In this document: one piece after another, positions 47,260 through 61,700 of the stretch
Numbering within the stretch: position 1 is the stretch's first letter
Layout: every line of letters starts with the position of its first letter
Assembly (NCBI GenBank): GCA_002633005.1
Contig: NMRA01000004.1
Coordinates: 52,353 to 116,352, forward strand
Direction of reading: 5' to 3'
Source: Phoronis australis
Lineage: Eukaryota > Phoronida > Phoronidae
Length of the DNA: 64,000 nucleotides
Translations under genes and position numbers: made by a program
Notes under the pieces: generated by a model
Told to the model about the DNA's origin: nothing
Databases searched by the model: none
The model's input: the letters and a program-made list of their open reading frames with translations, nothing else

Positions 47260-50200
47260 AAGATATTGGCTACAGGGGTCACTCTTCCCAACTTGTTGTT
47301 GGGCTATAGAATCGAACAATTTGGGGGCAACGGGAAAATGTCCGACCTTGTTGTTAGAATGTCTAATGTTTGAAAATTTGCAAGATCAGTTTATATCAAA
47401 TGTCACAATTTGGAATAAACAAAGCTGACGTTTTTGTTTATTTGATGCGCTCTGACAGTATAACAGTGTTGCAAAATATTGATATTTTAGGACGAAGTAA
47501 ATAATGAAGTCCCACTACAGTTTGTGGTCTGTTTGATTGTGAAAGGGGTCGGTGACCTATTTAAATTGCCCTTTGTTGAGCCGTTGACGTCACTTTCTCT
47601 TGTTCCATGGATAGTGCTTACCGGGAATTTCTGAAAATACACCCATGGGCGTATTTTCGCAACCGTTAAAAATTTGATGGAGTGTTTAAAAATGCGTATG
47701 TTTTGAGGTAAAAATTTGTTATTTTGGCAAGACATTATTTCACTCTAATGATATCGAGTGACTTATCCGTATTAGCACTATCCCTGAAAATCCAAAAACT
47801 GGGCATCAAATCCTGTGTCTGAACATCAGCATTGTATAGGCATAGCTCACTGGGAAAGTACGTAAACGTAATTTCAAATATGACAAACTTGCATTTAAGT
47901 AATACACTGGTCTATGAAATCTCCAAAAAGCATTTCCTGAAAAAATTAAATGTTTTTATTGGAAGCCAAACATTTTCACGATCGCCTTGGTATTTTCCAG
48001 GCAGGTGGCACAGCTTCGTCGCACATATATAACGTATAGTCACACTTCTCTGTAATTTATTTGACTATAGGATTCACCAATGCTTGTCTTTTTAAACAAA
48101 ACATATAACAAAAAACCCTTAAGAGTTTATCTATTACTCAATATTTTCGTGTTAGATGTGAACAGAAGTCACATTTATAAAGAGATGAATGGTATTACGT
48201 GATTTTCGAACAACTTAAAAGGAAACTTTTGGTGAAAATTGTCTTTAAAATGAATAATTCTTAAGCTAATGATAACGTAGAAGGTTGTTCAATTCTATTA
48301 CGTAACGGTGTCACAGTCAGCATTGATAACACATTCAAACATGATATTTGTCAGGTGTCATAGCAGGCACGATACTGGCGTTTAGCAGACATGATACTGG
48401 CGTTATACTCGCGTGAGGATATTAGGTAGAGCCATAGAAATGACATTTGGATACACGCTTTCAACAACAATAAACGGCTTATTCGTTTGAGGCACCAAAA
48501 ATACACAACCCAAAAAATTGTTGCGATGGAGTTGAAACGCCTCAAGGCTAATTTTATGCAACAAAATTCAACTGATGTCTGTTTTATAAATTCTTCAGGA
48601 GAACACAAATTATCACCACATGTGGTCCCTCGCCGGTGTCCTCCTGTTGCGTGTGCCTAGCTCTGCAATTAGGCGCAGCTTTACAAGGGCATGCGCTCAA
48701 TAGCGTGCCGGGTTTTACGGTAACTCATTGGACCCAAGAAATTCGTGGGAAATACCTTAGTTCGGATGCAGCCGTATGCCGGAAAACGCACGTGCATGGT
48801 AATGAAATAATAGCAATGATGATGATGATGACGGCGACGGTGGTGGTGGTTGTGGTGATAATGCGACTTGTTTCCCCACACTTCAGAGATAAGGTGGTGC
48901 TACGGAGAGCGCCAGTTAGTGGGTGTATGTGTATTGCGAATGAAATACTACTTGTTTCACTTGCTAACTTGACTGTGCCACTTTGCACTGCGTGTTTCCA
49001 CTCGATAAACTCATTTAGAAATACAATGACGTTCACGGCTGTCTACAGAACTATCACAAACTATGTACCGTACATAGATCAGCCGTCAAACTCACGCTCA
49101 CAGCCTGTCCTGCCTTGCAGCTAAGCCTTGAAGCCAGTCACTCACTTTAATTGTCGATCGGCTTTCTGGTTCAATTTCTCGCTTACGCTGTCCGCATGAG
49201 TTCCTCAGAGATCAATTCATCATTGCAACTTTTCCGATGTTCAGAAGTCTTTTTATGAATTTATTTCGTTCAACTGTTTGAGAATACCCCTCGTAAAGCT
49301 TGCTCTCCGCCGTGTTGTGTTGCTGATTGACACTTCAACTGACCAAAGGTTGGGGTCAAAAGTCAAACTGACAACTGGCGTCTTATTTTTAAACAGGGAA
49401 AACACCATTGTCTGCAATAGAATCCCGGCTAAAACCCATTTTGCGACATAGCAGCGACATCATTAAAAATATGAATATTGCCTTCATCTTTCATGAAAAG
49501 TCTACTAAATATGCAATAAACCACTTTTTTGTTAAAATCGACGAAGCAAGATTTGGCATCTCTTCAATGGTTCTTCACGGGTCGACTGTAGCCTACTATA
49601 GATAATCTATCTATTGGGCAGTCTGTGTCATGCGCCCTTGATAAAAAGCGTACCGCTCGAAACCTGGGGAATATTTTATATATTTTAGTACCGACACTCT
49701 TCGTTTTACTAATATTTATTCTCCTTAACCGTCGGTAACTGCACGGCATTCCAACACCTATTTTTTCATATAGATAGTGATTAAGTAACAACTCATAATA
49801 CCGCTGGGATTTCGAGACAGATAGGCGAGAGCGTCGCGAAAACGCAAGAACGCACAACACTTCGCGAGACATCACGAGAGTGCCAAAATATAAGTAACCG
49901 AATAACATATACTGGAACTCTTCTCTTAATTAACGTATTAAACAATATGACATAATTCAGCCGGCCAAATGCCGTGCTAAGATTGAGAAACAAGTAAAAA
50001 ACACTGCCATTAAATGTGTTATAAGCAATCTTAAAGGCGAAGGCCACCTTCTGTCATGTCATTTTTAGCAAAAATAAGGTTCGTTGGTTATCCCAGACAT
50101 ATTTTACACTTAATTGTAATTTTTCGTAATTTACCCTCTACACCGGCAAGAATATCGCGCCAATTTGGCTCTGCGTTGAGTCACAGTGTGAGGATCTGTA

Positions 50201-53200
50201 CTACTTGTTTTCGGGCTGTTTTTCTAAAATTGTCGTCACCACTTCCCATCGACGAGTTTTCTACGACAAACTAGGTTGTTGGAGAAACCAATTACGTTGG
50301 ATTTAGAGATTCTTTAGTTTGTGTATTAATCTGAAAATGACTGGAGTCAGCGACCCATATCACATTGACAGTAGTGACGTGAGTAACGGAGACATTGTTC
50401 ACATAGCAGTGTTATGACAGATACGCACTATTCAGTGTTATGATTTTCTTGAAAAAAATATTGGTTAGCTCAGAAGCCACGAACAAGTCACCCATACGGT
50501 TGAGTACAATAACACTTCACTCACACTGATTCTAGCGAGAGTAATATTGTCCTGAGGATAAAAATAAGCGATTCGGCAGGTAAGATACCTTGTTTGAACT
50601 TGCAATGACTCAGCCTACCCAAAAACCTCAGAGGAAGCAAATTTCAGATGTTCCACAAATATGTCATTGAGGCCACATATCTAACTGGTGGCATCCACGC
50701 AGCCACACTTTTCGTGTTCTTATTCACTTTTTACGGGGCCGCTCACAGGGAAAATCCAATGATGAAATCGATTGTCTCTATTACCTGTATTTTTTGCGAA
50801 ATCGTAGAACTATTTATGTTAAAGAGGGTTACACGATGAATTTTAAACTGTCTCTCTTTCCCAGGGGTCCCCTTTCAGACGGGTGTCCAGGGGCAATTAC
50901 CCCTTTGGCTTCTGTAAATCTTGCACTGTCAACTATTCACGACAGGAAGAAGACAACATTCCAAATTTCATCGAAAAAACAGAAGAGATGTTTGTGCTAA
51001 GCACAATATCTGAGCATTCGACCCAAACAATCAAAAATGATTGTATGAAAAAATACGCCATCGAAAGGACGGAAATTTGAAGAATTTCGAGAGCCTATTT
51101 GTTAATTACACGAAAAGAATATTTCTGATTAGATGGTTTATAACGATAACATGTCAATACCTTTTCCTTGTATCTTAATAATAGTTTGTTTCGAAGAACG
51201 TTACAAGGACTTGTTTGTGAGAATCTCGCAAGAATTGAACTGACTGTAGGAGTGCAATTTTTTGCACATCATTTACAGAGTACTAGTGTCTGGCGCATTG
51301 AGCTGTTCAAAGTATTGTACATCTTCGGGATTCGAATCATGACCAAAGATTTCATCGATTTTTGGAATTCGAATTTAATTCACATAAACCGTAATAGTTA
51401 CCTCGGAATTAACCAAATACACGTTAACACGAATAATTTCGGTAAATTTCTCGGATGGGGTCAAACCCAAAAGAAGTTCGTGCTAAGTATAACAGTATCT
51501 GGACATTCGACAACCCCAGTTCCCCGTGCGTGCGTGAGCGCCTGCATGTATTTGCGAAATAATGCTTTTTTTCGCAAGTTTGTTTTACTGGTATGTCCTA
51601 CATATAGGCGCATGCGCCTAAGCTCATCATTAAAGAATTCACTGAAGTTAACCACTGAAGATGCTATGGACACTGTGTTATGAAAAAGTGAGTTTTAAAA
51701 TTTGTTTTTATAGGAACGAATACTGTCTGATGGTGTTCTTTGTAACATTTCTTGTTCCGACTATCGCTACTTAGCATGAACTCAAACCGTCAGTCATAAT
51801 ACTTGTTGCTAATGCGCAGCATGGGAACACAAATTCATTGCATATCGTATGTAAATCTCAAGACAGATTCCACTTTTGGCCAACGAGTTAAGACAAAACA
51901 ATGAATTAAAACGATGACTTCAACCACAAACTTTTTCATGTAAATGGATGGGTGCGTATTCAGGACCAAGAAGTAACGACTTGAGCAGACTGACGAGTTG
52001 TGCCATGTAGTCCATTGCAGCAGAAATTTTCTAGGCTCTATGCAACAAGGAGAACTGTTCGTGTTTTAGTGGCTCATTACTACCTCAACTGTTGGTGACA
52101 CAAGTATCACGAACTCGTGTATCTGCGCTGATAATCAAAATTTTTTCAATGGCATTGAAATTTTTAGATCACCGTCAAAACTCGCTTCTGTGTAATGCAA
52201 GTTGGTAACAGATTAAAATCTTGCGTTATTTGATCTCTTCAACGAAAACGCAACAACCTCAGTACCAGTAACTGTGTGAGACACTATGCCAGCAGAAAGA
52301 AATCATGTCTGTTACCGTGCCACCTAAATACGTTTGCAATCCCCCTAAAGGCAGTGAATGACGAACTGAAAAAATACCAAGTCTGGAAATAGAGAATCGT
52401 AGGCAAGAGCTTCGATAAATTGTTTTTATTAAGCATAGCGGATTATTATAACAAAGCACTTATTATGCAACCGCAAACCCTTCAGATCAAACATCACAGT
52501 GAGATAATAACACAAATTCAACCAATTCAGTGAGGTATAGTCAATCATCACAGATGTATGATTGAATGTTAACATCAGAAAGCGAGAACCTGGCGAAAAC
52601 GCAAGACCACGCAACAGTTCGCGAGCTATCGCCATGCGTTAAAAGCAAAGCACGTGATCACACTGACTTCCTTCGGGGGTTTCTTGCATCTACAGGATTC
52701 GACCTGCATTATCAGTACACTACCACAGTCCGATTTGTTTGTGATAACATATTGCTTTATTTTTATATTTGAGACTTTTATATATAGCCTTAAATACAAA
52801 ATCTGGTGCAGGGGCAAGACAGTAAAACCGATCGCCAGCCAACAAGCAAACTTGTAGTCATGAATAACCGACGGCGAACTTCGGCTGATTCAGTAGTCCA
52901 CTAACTGTACTGAGTAAAATCGTCTCATCTCGTTTCCCACTCATACAGTAATAGAAATGGTTCCAGTCTTGACTAGAAGGGCTAATACGCCCATGAACAA
53001 AGTTGGGTTTATAAAGGTCTGTGAACTGGATCGGACAAAATTCTGCAACATGAAAGTTCAAGTTTGTGAGTGGGCCCTACCCATAAGTTGGATTTCGCTA
53101 AAAGTGTACTCAAACAACTTCTCTTGGACCAGTTCGATCCAACCTTATGGCGTTATTGCTACAATTATCACTAATACAGGCATATCTACTATTGCTATAT

Positions 53201-55540
53201 AGGAGGATATCACAGATATTACATGTGAGAAAATGGAAATTCACAACCTTAACTGACTTAGAGGCATAACACAAAGCGCTGATATGCACCCCAATTTCTG
53301 ATGATGGCAATGTGCACCCACCAATGACTGTATACACCGGCACACCAAGGCAACAATATACTTCAGAACAATAACAACTAAGATATACCATTACAACTGG
53401 ACATTTCAAACCTACAAATATATACTGGCGTCAATAAAGTCAAATGTTTAAAAAATAAAAATTTATAGCACATTGGAAATGTGTTCATAGACCTGACTCA
53501 TTTCATTAAATAAACATCAATGTGAAACTTAACCAAAATGTCTCTGGACGACTATGGGCAATACAGCCACACAACGGAATGTAGACGTATTAGGCAGAAA
53601 CTTTTCTTCCAAACTTCTAATTTTAGATGTCACCACCCAAAACTTCCATGCTGCCACCCATTGACATACCGATATTCCCAAGAGAGCCTGACAGTGCGTT
53701 TGGAAGAGAAGCATGAGTGATCAATTTAAATCATTTGCTTTCAACAGTATCTTGGCTGTCCTCGACAGCACGTGCTGCCCTCTTCCATACACCATACAAA
53801 AACAACACTAATGACTGTTCTCCTACAACAAAATAATTAATATGCATGGAATCCATCATTCACCAATTTTGTTACTTCATTCCATTTACTCAACCAACAA
53901 CAGATTCAAGATCAAACAAGGTCTGAGCTAAATGTAACCAAAATGTAAGAAACCATTAACACAAGCAAACTTGAACAGGGCCAGGGGATGGACATAAGTA
54001 GCATTGAAAAAAATGTAGGACAAGTCCATAATCAATCTTTTGAATGAAATTATACAACAAAAACAGACCATCGCCCACCAAATAACGTCATGCGGTACTG
54101 ATGGGTAAAACTGGATCAAAGGACTAGTATACAGTACAAGATGAAAGTAATTTTAATTAAAAACATAATATCATTTGCCAGTAATGGAGACTAATTTTGT
54201 GAGCAGCGAAAAATTACTGGTAATAACTACTAGGGCGACAAAGAATGGCTTAGCCACCCCTCGTGTATTGCACAAGACAAAAGCAGTCTGACAAAATGCC
54301 ATATCTCTGTCATGACAGCTAATTCTGTTGACAGCAAACATGACTAACAACAATTATGGTGGCAAACTTCTAACTACATAATGACTTGGCCATCTTAATA
54401 ACTTTCCTGTGAATTCTCCTTCATTCTTTGTCGAGAGGGAAGACTACTGTGATGATGAAAAGGCTTCAATCCAGTTGTCACGGGAATGCTGGGTCACTTT
54501 GTCAGTCAGCTTGTACTGTACAAGCTTGTTTATGGCAGGAAAATGTAATCAAAGTTACAATACCTTTCCCACACCTTTTTAGAACTAATTACAAAGTCGT
54601 GTTTATTACATGACCAATGTAAAGCATTGAAATGCGCCCACGACTGCGCCACAAACGATAGTACAATGGGGCTGCTACGAGGCGCAGAATATGTCACCAT
54701 GTCCATTATAGAAAACTATTTGCAAAATTTCATGAAAGTCCACCCAGGAAATCCGAAAACACAGAGGCAAATGTAAAAAATAGAAATACGAATACGGGGC
54801 ACAGAGGTTCTCAGATTCATCCGAAAGAAGGGGTCATCTGTAGCCATGTTCCTGGGAATACATTTGCCACATTACACAATTTTTATTAAGATCCTTCAAG
54901 CAGTTTGGTAAATAGACAGGTGGATGCCAAAAACGGAACCAAAAAAATATTGAATATGGCCACTAAGTAGGGCAGGATATATATTGAGTTCATCTGAACG
55001 TGGCGAGGCGACATGCCATCATCTGTCGTCTGCTTCATAGAAACACATCTGCTACACTTCATTAAGAACCTGCAGACGGTTTAGGAGCAGTGGACGCCAG
55101 ATACCCAGACAGATGATGACAACAACATGCACCCAGATATATACGTGTGGGCCGATAATGAAAATGAAATGTTCATAATCTAATATTTAGGGCACAACTA
55201 TGCAATCAAACGGATAGAATAATTCTCTGTTGGTTGTAAATAGATGCTTAAATCATTCTATATCAGCTTCAAACCACATCAAAAATTTAAAAATAACTGC
55301 TATATATTGATAGCTAAAACACGACATTCACTTAGCATTATGATGGATTTCAATGTTATAGCAGATATTTCCATATTCTTGACATTACTAAAGCTAACAA
55401 CTGCTATAATGACACCTATTAGTAATTCAATTGTTCTGAACTCCTTCATATTGTAATTTACCCAATAGTCCAACAAATAAGTACAAAAATACTGCAATTA
55501 TCATCCCCCAACCAAACAATTTTTTCTACGTACAGACATG
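47260..55540. other. Region between the two transporter copies, no gene found
   Basis: I find repeats but no convincing gene: a 26 bp near-palindrome at 47633-47658, an (ATG)/(GTG) microsatellite at about 48815-48865, a fragment related to the 30.4 kb foldback at 49680-49765, and diverged ~150 bp repeats at 54800-55090. The 162-codon frame 48636-49124 reads through the microsatellite, and the 171-codon frame 51168-51683 has no domain. A start-like MTGVSDPYHIDSSD followed by GTGAGT at 50337-50380 is too weak to call. Confidence 0.4.
49680..49765. repeat. Diverged fragment of the 30.4-30.9 kb foldback family
   Basis: TTTTAGTACCGACACTC...TGCACGGCATTCCAACACCTA corresponds to 30788-30880 (TTTTAGTACCGACGCTC...TGCACAGCATTGCAACATCTA) with indels. 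Confidence 0.6.
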
Positions 55541-55544
55541 TGTG

Positions 55545-55786
55545 TCACATGTCTGTGGTGTCGTATGATTTGAACGACTTTGACGAGTCATTCGTCCGCT
55601 TTTGGTCTTCATCGCTCTCATTGTACAGCAGGATCTCATCACTAACAGCGGCTGTTACCGTGGGTGCATACTTGTACCAGGATGCTAAGGCCACGAAGAC
55701 GGCGAAGTTGACTACCATGAGGCCGGCTAGTACAAAGAAGAAATACTCTGCGCGACCATCATTGATATCATCTGGTAACCACTTGG
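55545..55786 (-). CDS. Transporter copy 2, last exon
   Basis: Acceptor TCTCACTCTTCCAG before 55786. It encodes KWLPDDINDGRAEYFFFVLA, the last helix and a 40-residue hydrophilic tail, ending in TGA at 55547-55545. Confidence 0.87.
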
Positions 55787-58700
55787 CTGGAAGAGTGAGA
55801 AAGCTTATTACATGGTTTGCCATATACAGTAACAGTTGTTCCTGGTAAACGTTGCTGTGATTCCGGAGTCTGTTTCCACAAACAGGTCATTTAAGAATGA
55901 AAAGCCTCTGTTGAGGTATTTTTTACCAAGCAAATATATTATGTGCTGGGGAACATTTACCAGCTCAAACCCCAGAAATGTGTGTTTCTCACAAAAATGT
56001 TGGCAGAGCGGATATTTTCAATTGCCACTTGCATTGGGTCGAGCTAGGATTAGTGAACATGCTTCAAAATAAATTACTTTTACCTAAATTGGAAATAAGA
56101 TTGCCTAGTACAATAACAAGATATTTAATCCACAGTAAAAGCCGCAACTTACTTTACCATAATGATTACCATATCAAAACATACACAACACTAACACATG
56201 ATATTCAAAGCTTACGTTTAGTTGCACTATTGACAATGGCTACCAAGGCCGATCCAAGGTAAGAACCGAAACCAGTCGCAGACAAGAAGAGGCCCATCAT
56301 GACACCATTCAGCTCAGGCGGCGCTTGTGAGAAAGCAAACTCAAGACCTGAAGAGAAAACAAGACTGTGAATGCCTCGACTTTTTCAGTCGGTCTCCATG
56401 GTGACTCCTAGTCAGTCATGTATAGACATATTAGGCATAAACATTACAACATCAGTTAAAGTGCTTAAAATCACCAACTTCATATCAACAACGTACACCA
56501 ACATACAACCCCAATAGTCAATCAACTGTCAAATCAGCACACTCGCAAATACTATCCAAGGATAATTAGACGATCTCTAGTTATGAGCATTTATTGTCGA
56601 TACAAGGCTATCTAGTATCATGGACAACCAATCACAACATTAGTCATCCTTCAGTGTGTTCTGTGAGAAAAGTCGTGAGATACTACCGCTCATTTTCCCA
56701 TTGTTTATGGTGAAACAAAGTATAGAGAGGAGTTGTGTTTGTGATGGGTGTGACATTCAGTATTTGAGGAAACTGTGGCTCTTTTCACATCAGAGAAGCA
56801 CGGGTATAGCACAAATTTGTACAAAAAAACGTCCATGTTGGTGGACATGACACACTAACAGGTATGGTCATATGTCAAACTCATGTCTGTGGAGCACAGA
56901 AACTTTCAATGAAAGTCTTTTTTCGTCTGTTTTCTCATTTTTGGGATATTGAACTCATGATTGCGATATGCAGTGCTATAAAGGAAATTGAATTGAAGCA
57001 TGTGAGTTTAAAAACAAAGAAAATTCCTACAGACAAGTGACAATCATCATCCGTCTGTGACAACTGGGAGCTGATCAAATTTATGGCAGGTGATAACATA
57101 GACCAGCTAGAAGGCTGGGAATAAGTGTCGTGTAGCCTGCAAAAAGGAATCAGTGTTCCAGTCCTAACTGCGGAAAAAAGAGGGGTGTGAGATAAGATGG
57201 TTTCACATGCTCCCTTAAATATATGGTCACGACACACTAGCACTGGGTATGGTCATATGTCACACTCATGTCTCTGGAGCTAAGAAAGTTTCAATTAAAG
57301 CCGCTTTTTTCTATTTTCTTGTTTTTGGGATATCGAGTTCACGATTGTGATATGCAGTGCTATGTAGTCACTCATCAAAATAAGGTAAATGGTGGTTTTA
57401 AGTGCATTAACGTGATGAGTTTAGATTATCCAACATCAACTTTTAGGCCAATGAAAAGCTACTAATTGCTCAAGGTTGGAGCTTGTACCAAATTTTAGTA
57501 ACAGATGATATTGGCTGTCCCAAATTCAAGAATTATAATCAACCTCCTCAATGCTGCACACTATGGGGTTGCAGCATAGGCGGCTACTACAGTTTCACAC
57601 TCTCTAAGTTTTAATTGCAGTGCCCGGGATTTGAGAAATATTATGAAATGCTTAAATTCAGCCGTGTCCCACTCTTTAGAGTTATACAGAAAATTCAATC
57701 TTGGCTTGATTTTCAGTGTCCCAAATTTCAGGGACTGTCCCAAACTGGAGAAATCTTTTCTGCAAGTTATGCACAGCTCTGTTGAAAGTGGGCTCAACAA
57801 GGTTTAACTTTAACAAGAGTATCCCAAAACCGTGGAATCAATTTTGCCATTTGCCTGGTTGCAACTAATTTGCCAGTGCCTTACATACCGCACGTTACGG
57901 CAAGAAAACAATGGACGATCTGCCTACACTAGTTATGCCTTGCTGTTCTTTTTACTCAACAAAACCTACAGAAACTAACTACAGGTAAAACAGCCATTCA
58001 TTTACATTGTACATCATCAGTTGGCAAGGCAACATAGAAATGTCCATGGCTAAGCTCATTGAATCGGCAGCTAGGTCACCCAAGACTGTTTGTGGCTAAA
58101 ACCTTTGTTTTGCATATCACTGATATGATGAGCAAATGAATAAGTCATGTTTTGTTTTGTGTATCACTAACATGATCAGCAAAGTCATGTTTTGGTTTTT
58201 ATATCACTGATATGATAAGAAAATGAAGTCAATGTTTTGTTTTGTATATCACTGATATGATAAGCGAATGAATAAGTCATATTTTGTTTTGTAAATTACT
58301 GATATGATAAGCAAACAAATAAGTCCTGTTTAGATTAAATAACATCTCATTTAACCTCAACACCCTTAATAAACAGTCTCTCCAATAGGTGGCAGTAAGA
58401 TATAGCATCAGGTGACAGTCTGTACTACAATTGTCCCAAGCTCGCGGTAGTTAGGAAATAAACAGAATCAATAATACTGGCATCTTATTTACATAACATA
58501 ACACAAAAATACATACAATAAAATTGTCTACCGCTTCCTATCCTTAATACATCGCCAGGGACGACCCAGTACACGGCGATGGAAAGATAAAATAGACACA
58601 AATGAGATACCACACAAACAGAATGACTACATATTGTTAATTGCAAATGGGATGTCAGATTTAACAAAATATGTCTTAAAGAAAACCTGTTCTTAAAGAA

Positions 58701-61700
58701 AACCTGTTGCCAATTTTTTTGTGTTTGGGAAAAACATTGGTGAAAGTCAATGAAATTTCCAATATCTTACCTGTGATACTTGCAAACACTTCACTTGCGC
58801 CTATTAACATGAACTGGGGAATCTGTGCAAAAACTGTGATGTTAGAGGCATTATGGACAGTGTTGCCAATTTGCTGGGGGAATCCTCCATTGAAAGCGAT
58901 ATCATCTTTCCGGGCAATCTCTAAGACACCTCCCACAACCAAAGATGCAGCCGCCAAGATGTAACCAAAACCTGTAAATATTACAGCGGAATGTTACCTT
59001 TATGATGGCATTTTGATCAATTTCGTATATTACACTGATCACTTGACCACTTAATTAGTGGATTTCTATTAAAATGAATTTATTAAAAACATTATACTTC
59101 AAATGGAGAGTATGATTCAGTGAATACATAAGTTGGATTTGATTAGACAAATCATGGCATTACTTCATTACCTGACATTAGTGCTCAAATGAGACGGTAT
59201 AGAAAGCGAGACAGCAGATTTTACTTGGACTGGCTCTCATTTTCAGTCCTTGCTCATGATGACACACACTTTCAGTTTGAAGAATTGTTATTGCCGACAC
59301 GCTTTCAATTTTGAAGAATTGTTATTGCAGTCACACTTTCAATTTGAAGAATTGTTATTTTTATTACAGTATAATTCTTTTTAAAGAAAATATTCAAATG
59401 CAATCAATAGTATAAAAAATATGTTACGATGACTAAAATGCCTTCAAAAAGAGAATGTTACCTTAGATAACATCAAAATATTTATTCACAACCAACTAAC
59501 AAAACATTAAAACAATAGCTATGTACGTAAATGAAGATGTTTATCTCATCTTATCTTTGCACGGATATTGTGTAATTCTTGCGCGAATCAAGCGTCAATA
59601 TGCACATTTTTGAGCTTTCCTACTATGAACAACCACACAAATTAGCTTTATGATTAAAAAGAACAAATTGAAGAAAGTTATCTGATGACATATGACTCAC
59701 GATCCCTGTAGTTGAACTTGTGTGACTAACTATTTGAAGGTGAACAGCGTCAAGGGATTGTTAAGTTCATGTGACATCACAGTACACACAGGCCCGAGAT
59801 GCACCGCGATGACCAACAAACAGGGAGGCTATTCTTCATAAAAATTCAAAATTTCCGTTTTTGTATGACTAGCAAGTAGACTAAAAAGTGCCATTATGTG
59901 GAGTACAGCACGGTAAAACCAACAATGGAAAGTTGATGGTCACTTGGTAACAATCCAATGCCACGTGCATTTTGCGGTGTTTACCAAACACTTCAAGACA
60001 CTGCCCTCCAGTGGACAGATTTTCCAAAATTCATGGTGTCCATTACAAATGCTTTGGGGTCAGTGAAAACAGCCCAATAATACGGTTAATTACACTGTCT
60101 AACACAGAACCACACACAAGGTGTATTGTGAAAAGGAGGCTAATCATGCAATATTTTCTTTGGAAAGTACAGGAAGAAGATTGACAAAAACAAAACTGAT
60201 CATCTTATACTTTTATTTCAGACAACGTATTAAAATTGCGTCCAAGATGATGCACTGATAAACACATTCATATTCTTTAGCTTAATTGCATAAGACGATG
60301 CAGAGACAGCTTACAGTGGACACTGGTTGTGTATATGTTGGAGGCCAGTGAGAAGGTGAAATGATGTAAACAATCTAAAATTGTGGCAGCTGAACGCCAT
60401 ACTTGAGTGAAACCAATGGAATGTGTGACTTATGCTGGGCACACCTGTATGACAACCTAAATCTCCAGATACTGCCCTCTTATCACCATACCTATTTTTT
60501 GGAGAGGTGTTGGTCTCCGGTTAAACTTTTCCAGGAGTGGAAATACCACGATGTCCATGATGGGGACAAGGATTAGAATGATGACAGTATTGAAGAGGTT
60601 GAGGGACGCGGCGGGCATGGTGATTGAGCCGAGCTGGAGGTCCATCCTTTGCGCTTGCAGTAGGAATGTGCTTTGCATCTGTAACAATCCCAACATTTGG
60701 AATTTGAGTGTTGCAATTTTAAATCTTGAAATGAGGTAAAGATTCTTGAATTTCACACAAAATTAAAAAAATATGCAGTTTCCATCACTTGTCATAAATT
60801 GTAAGCAACACCTCTAAAATTTAATAAAAGCAATTCACATTGGGTTGTGTTTCGTCAAAAACATGACATTCGCAAGACAATGAATTACTACCATTAGGTT
60901 AACTGATGCTTCATTTTACAAACTTACTACAATGGTCCATCTTCTACTGTATCTAGAATATGTGTAATGCGCTTCTTCAAAACAATAACTTTGTGGGAAA
61001 TGTATCTTCAGCTGATACAAAATCAATGGAAATCCAAGCAAATGACAAATTGCAACATTCAGCCATACCCACATGCTTTTTCCATGGCACTTTATTCCAT
61101 GCATGAGATTCTCCATTATATGTTCATACCACAAGTGTGCACATCCATTATTCAAGTCAACAAGTGTGGCAACACGTAAAAATGCAAAATACACAACTAC
61201 TTTCATTTTACCCAAGTTGGGCAACTGAGCAAAACGGGATCACTAAAATGTCCTCTTACCTGGTTGTACAACGTCCAGTATAGAATAAATGTAAGAAAAA
61301 TAGGAATAACGCGTCCCACACTTTTGACGTTTTCCACCTCACTAGATTGATACGAGCCACCATGCGACTCCTTAGCACGGTCTAGGAATGACTGGTTTAC
61401 AAAATTGGTTGAATGACGCTTAGTTACACATCCTTCCCACACAATCTTGGCGCTTCTTGAAAGGACACTGCCTGAAATGAGGAGCCTTCAGTACTGATGG
61501 GATTCGGTTAACTAATAGCAGACCTGTGTACCACCAAAACTGCATTTGAGTATTTTGAAGACCATTATTACAGCGTTTTCAGTAGATTGGAAAGCATAAG
61601 CCAAGTTCGTCGCAACCACAAATGCTCCCCTACATGTCTGACATACTATCCACCTACGACTGAATTTTGAATCCAGGGACAGTGAATGGATATTAAGGAA

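Noticed and set aside
48636-49124. 162-codon plus frame, with a 103-codon minus frame over it
   Set aside because: It runs through an (ATG)/(GTG) microsatellite (poly-M and poly-V), has no domain, and both strands are open, as expected for low-complexity DNA.
50337-50384. ATG frame MTGVSDPYHIDSSD followed by GTGAGT
   Set aside because: Only 14 codons; a short start plus one donor-like site is expected by chance.
51168-51683. 171-codon plus frame
   Set aside because: It starts from a non-ATG codon, has no recognisable domain or splice context, and the composition is that of AT-rich DNA. A short DNA motif shared with 50960-51030 points to a decayed repeat.
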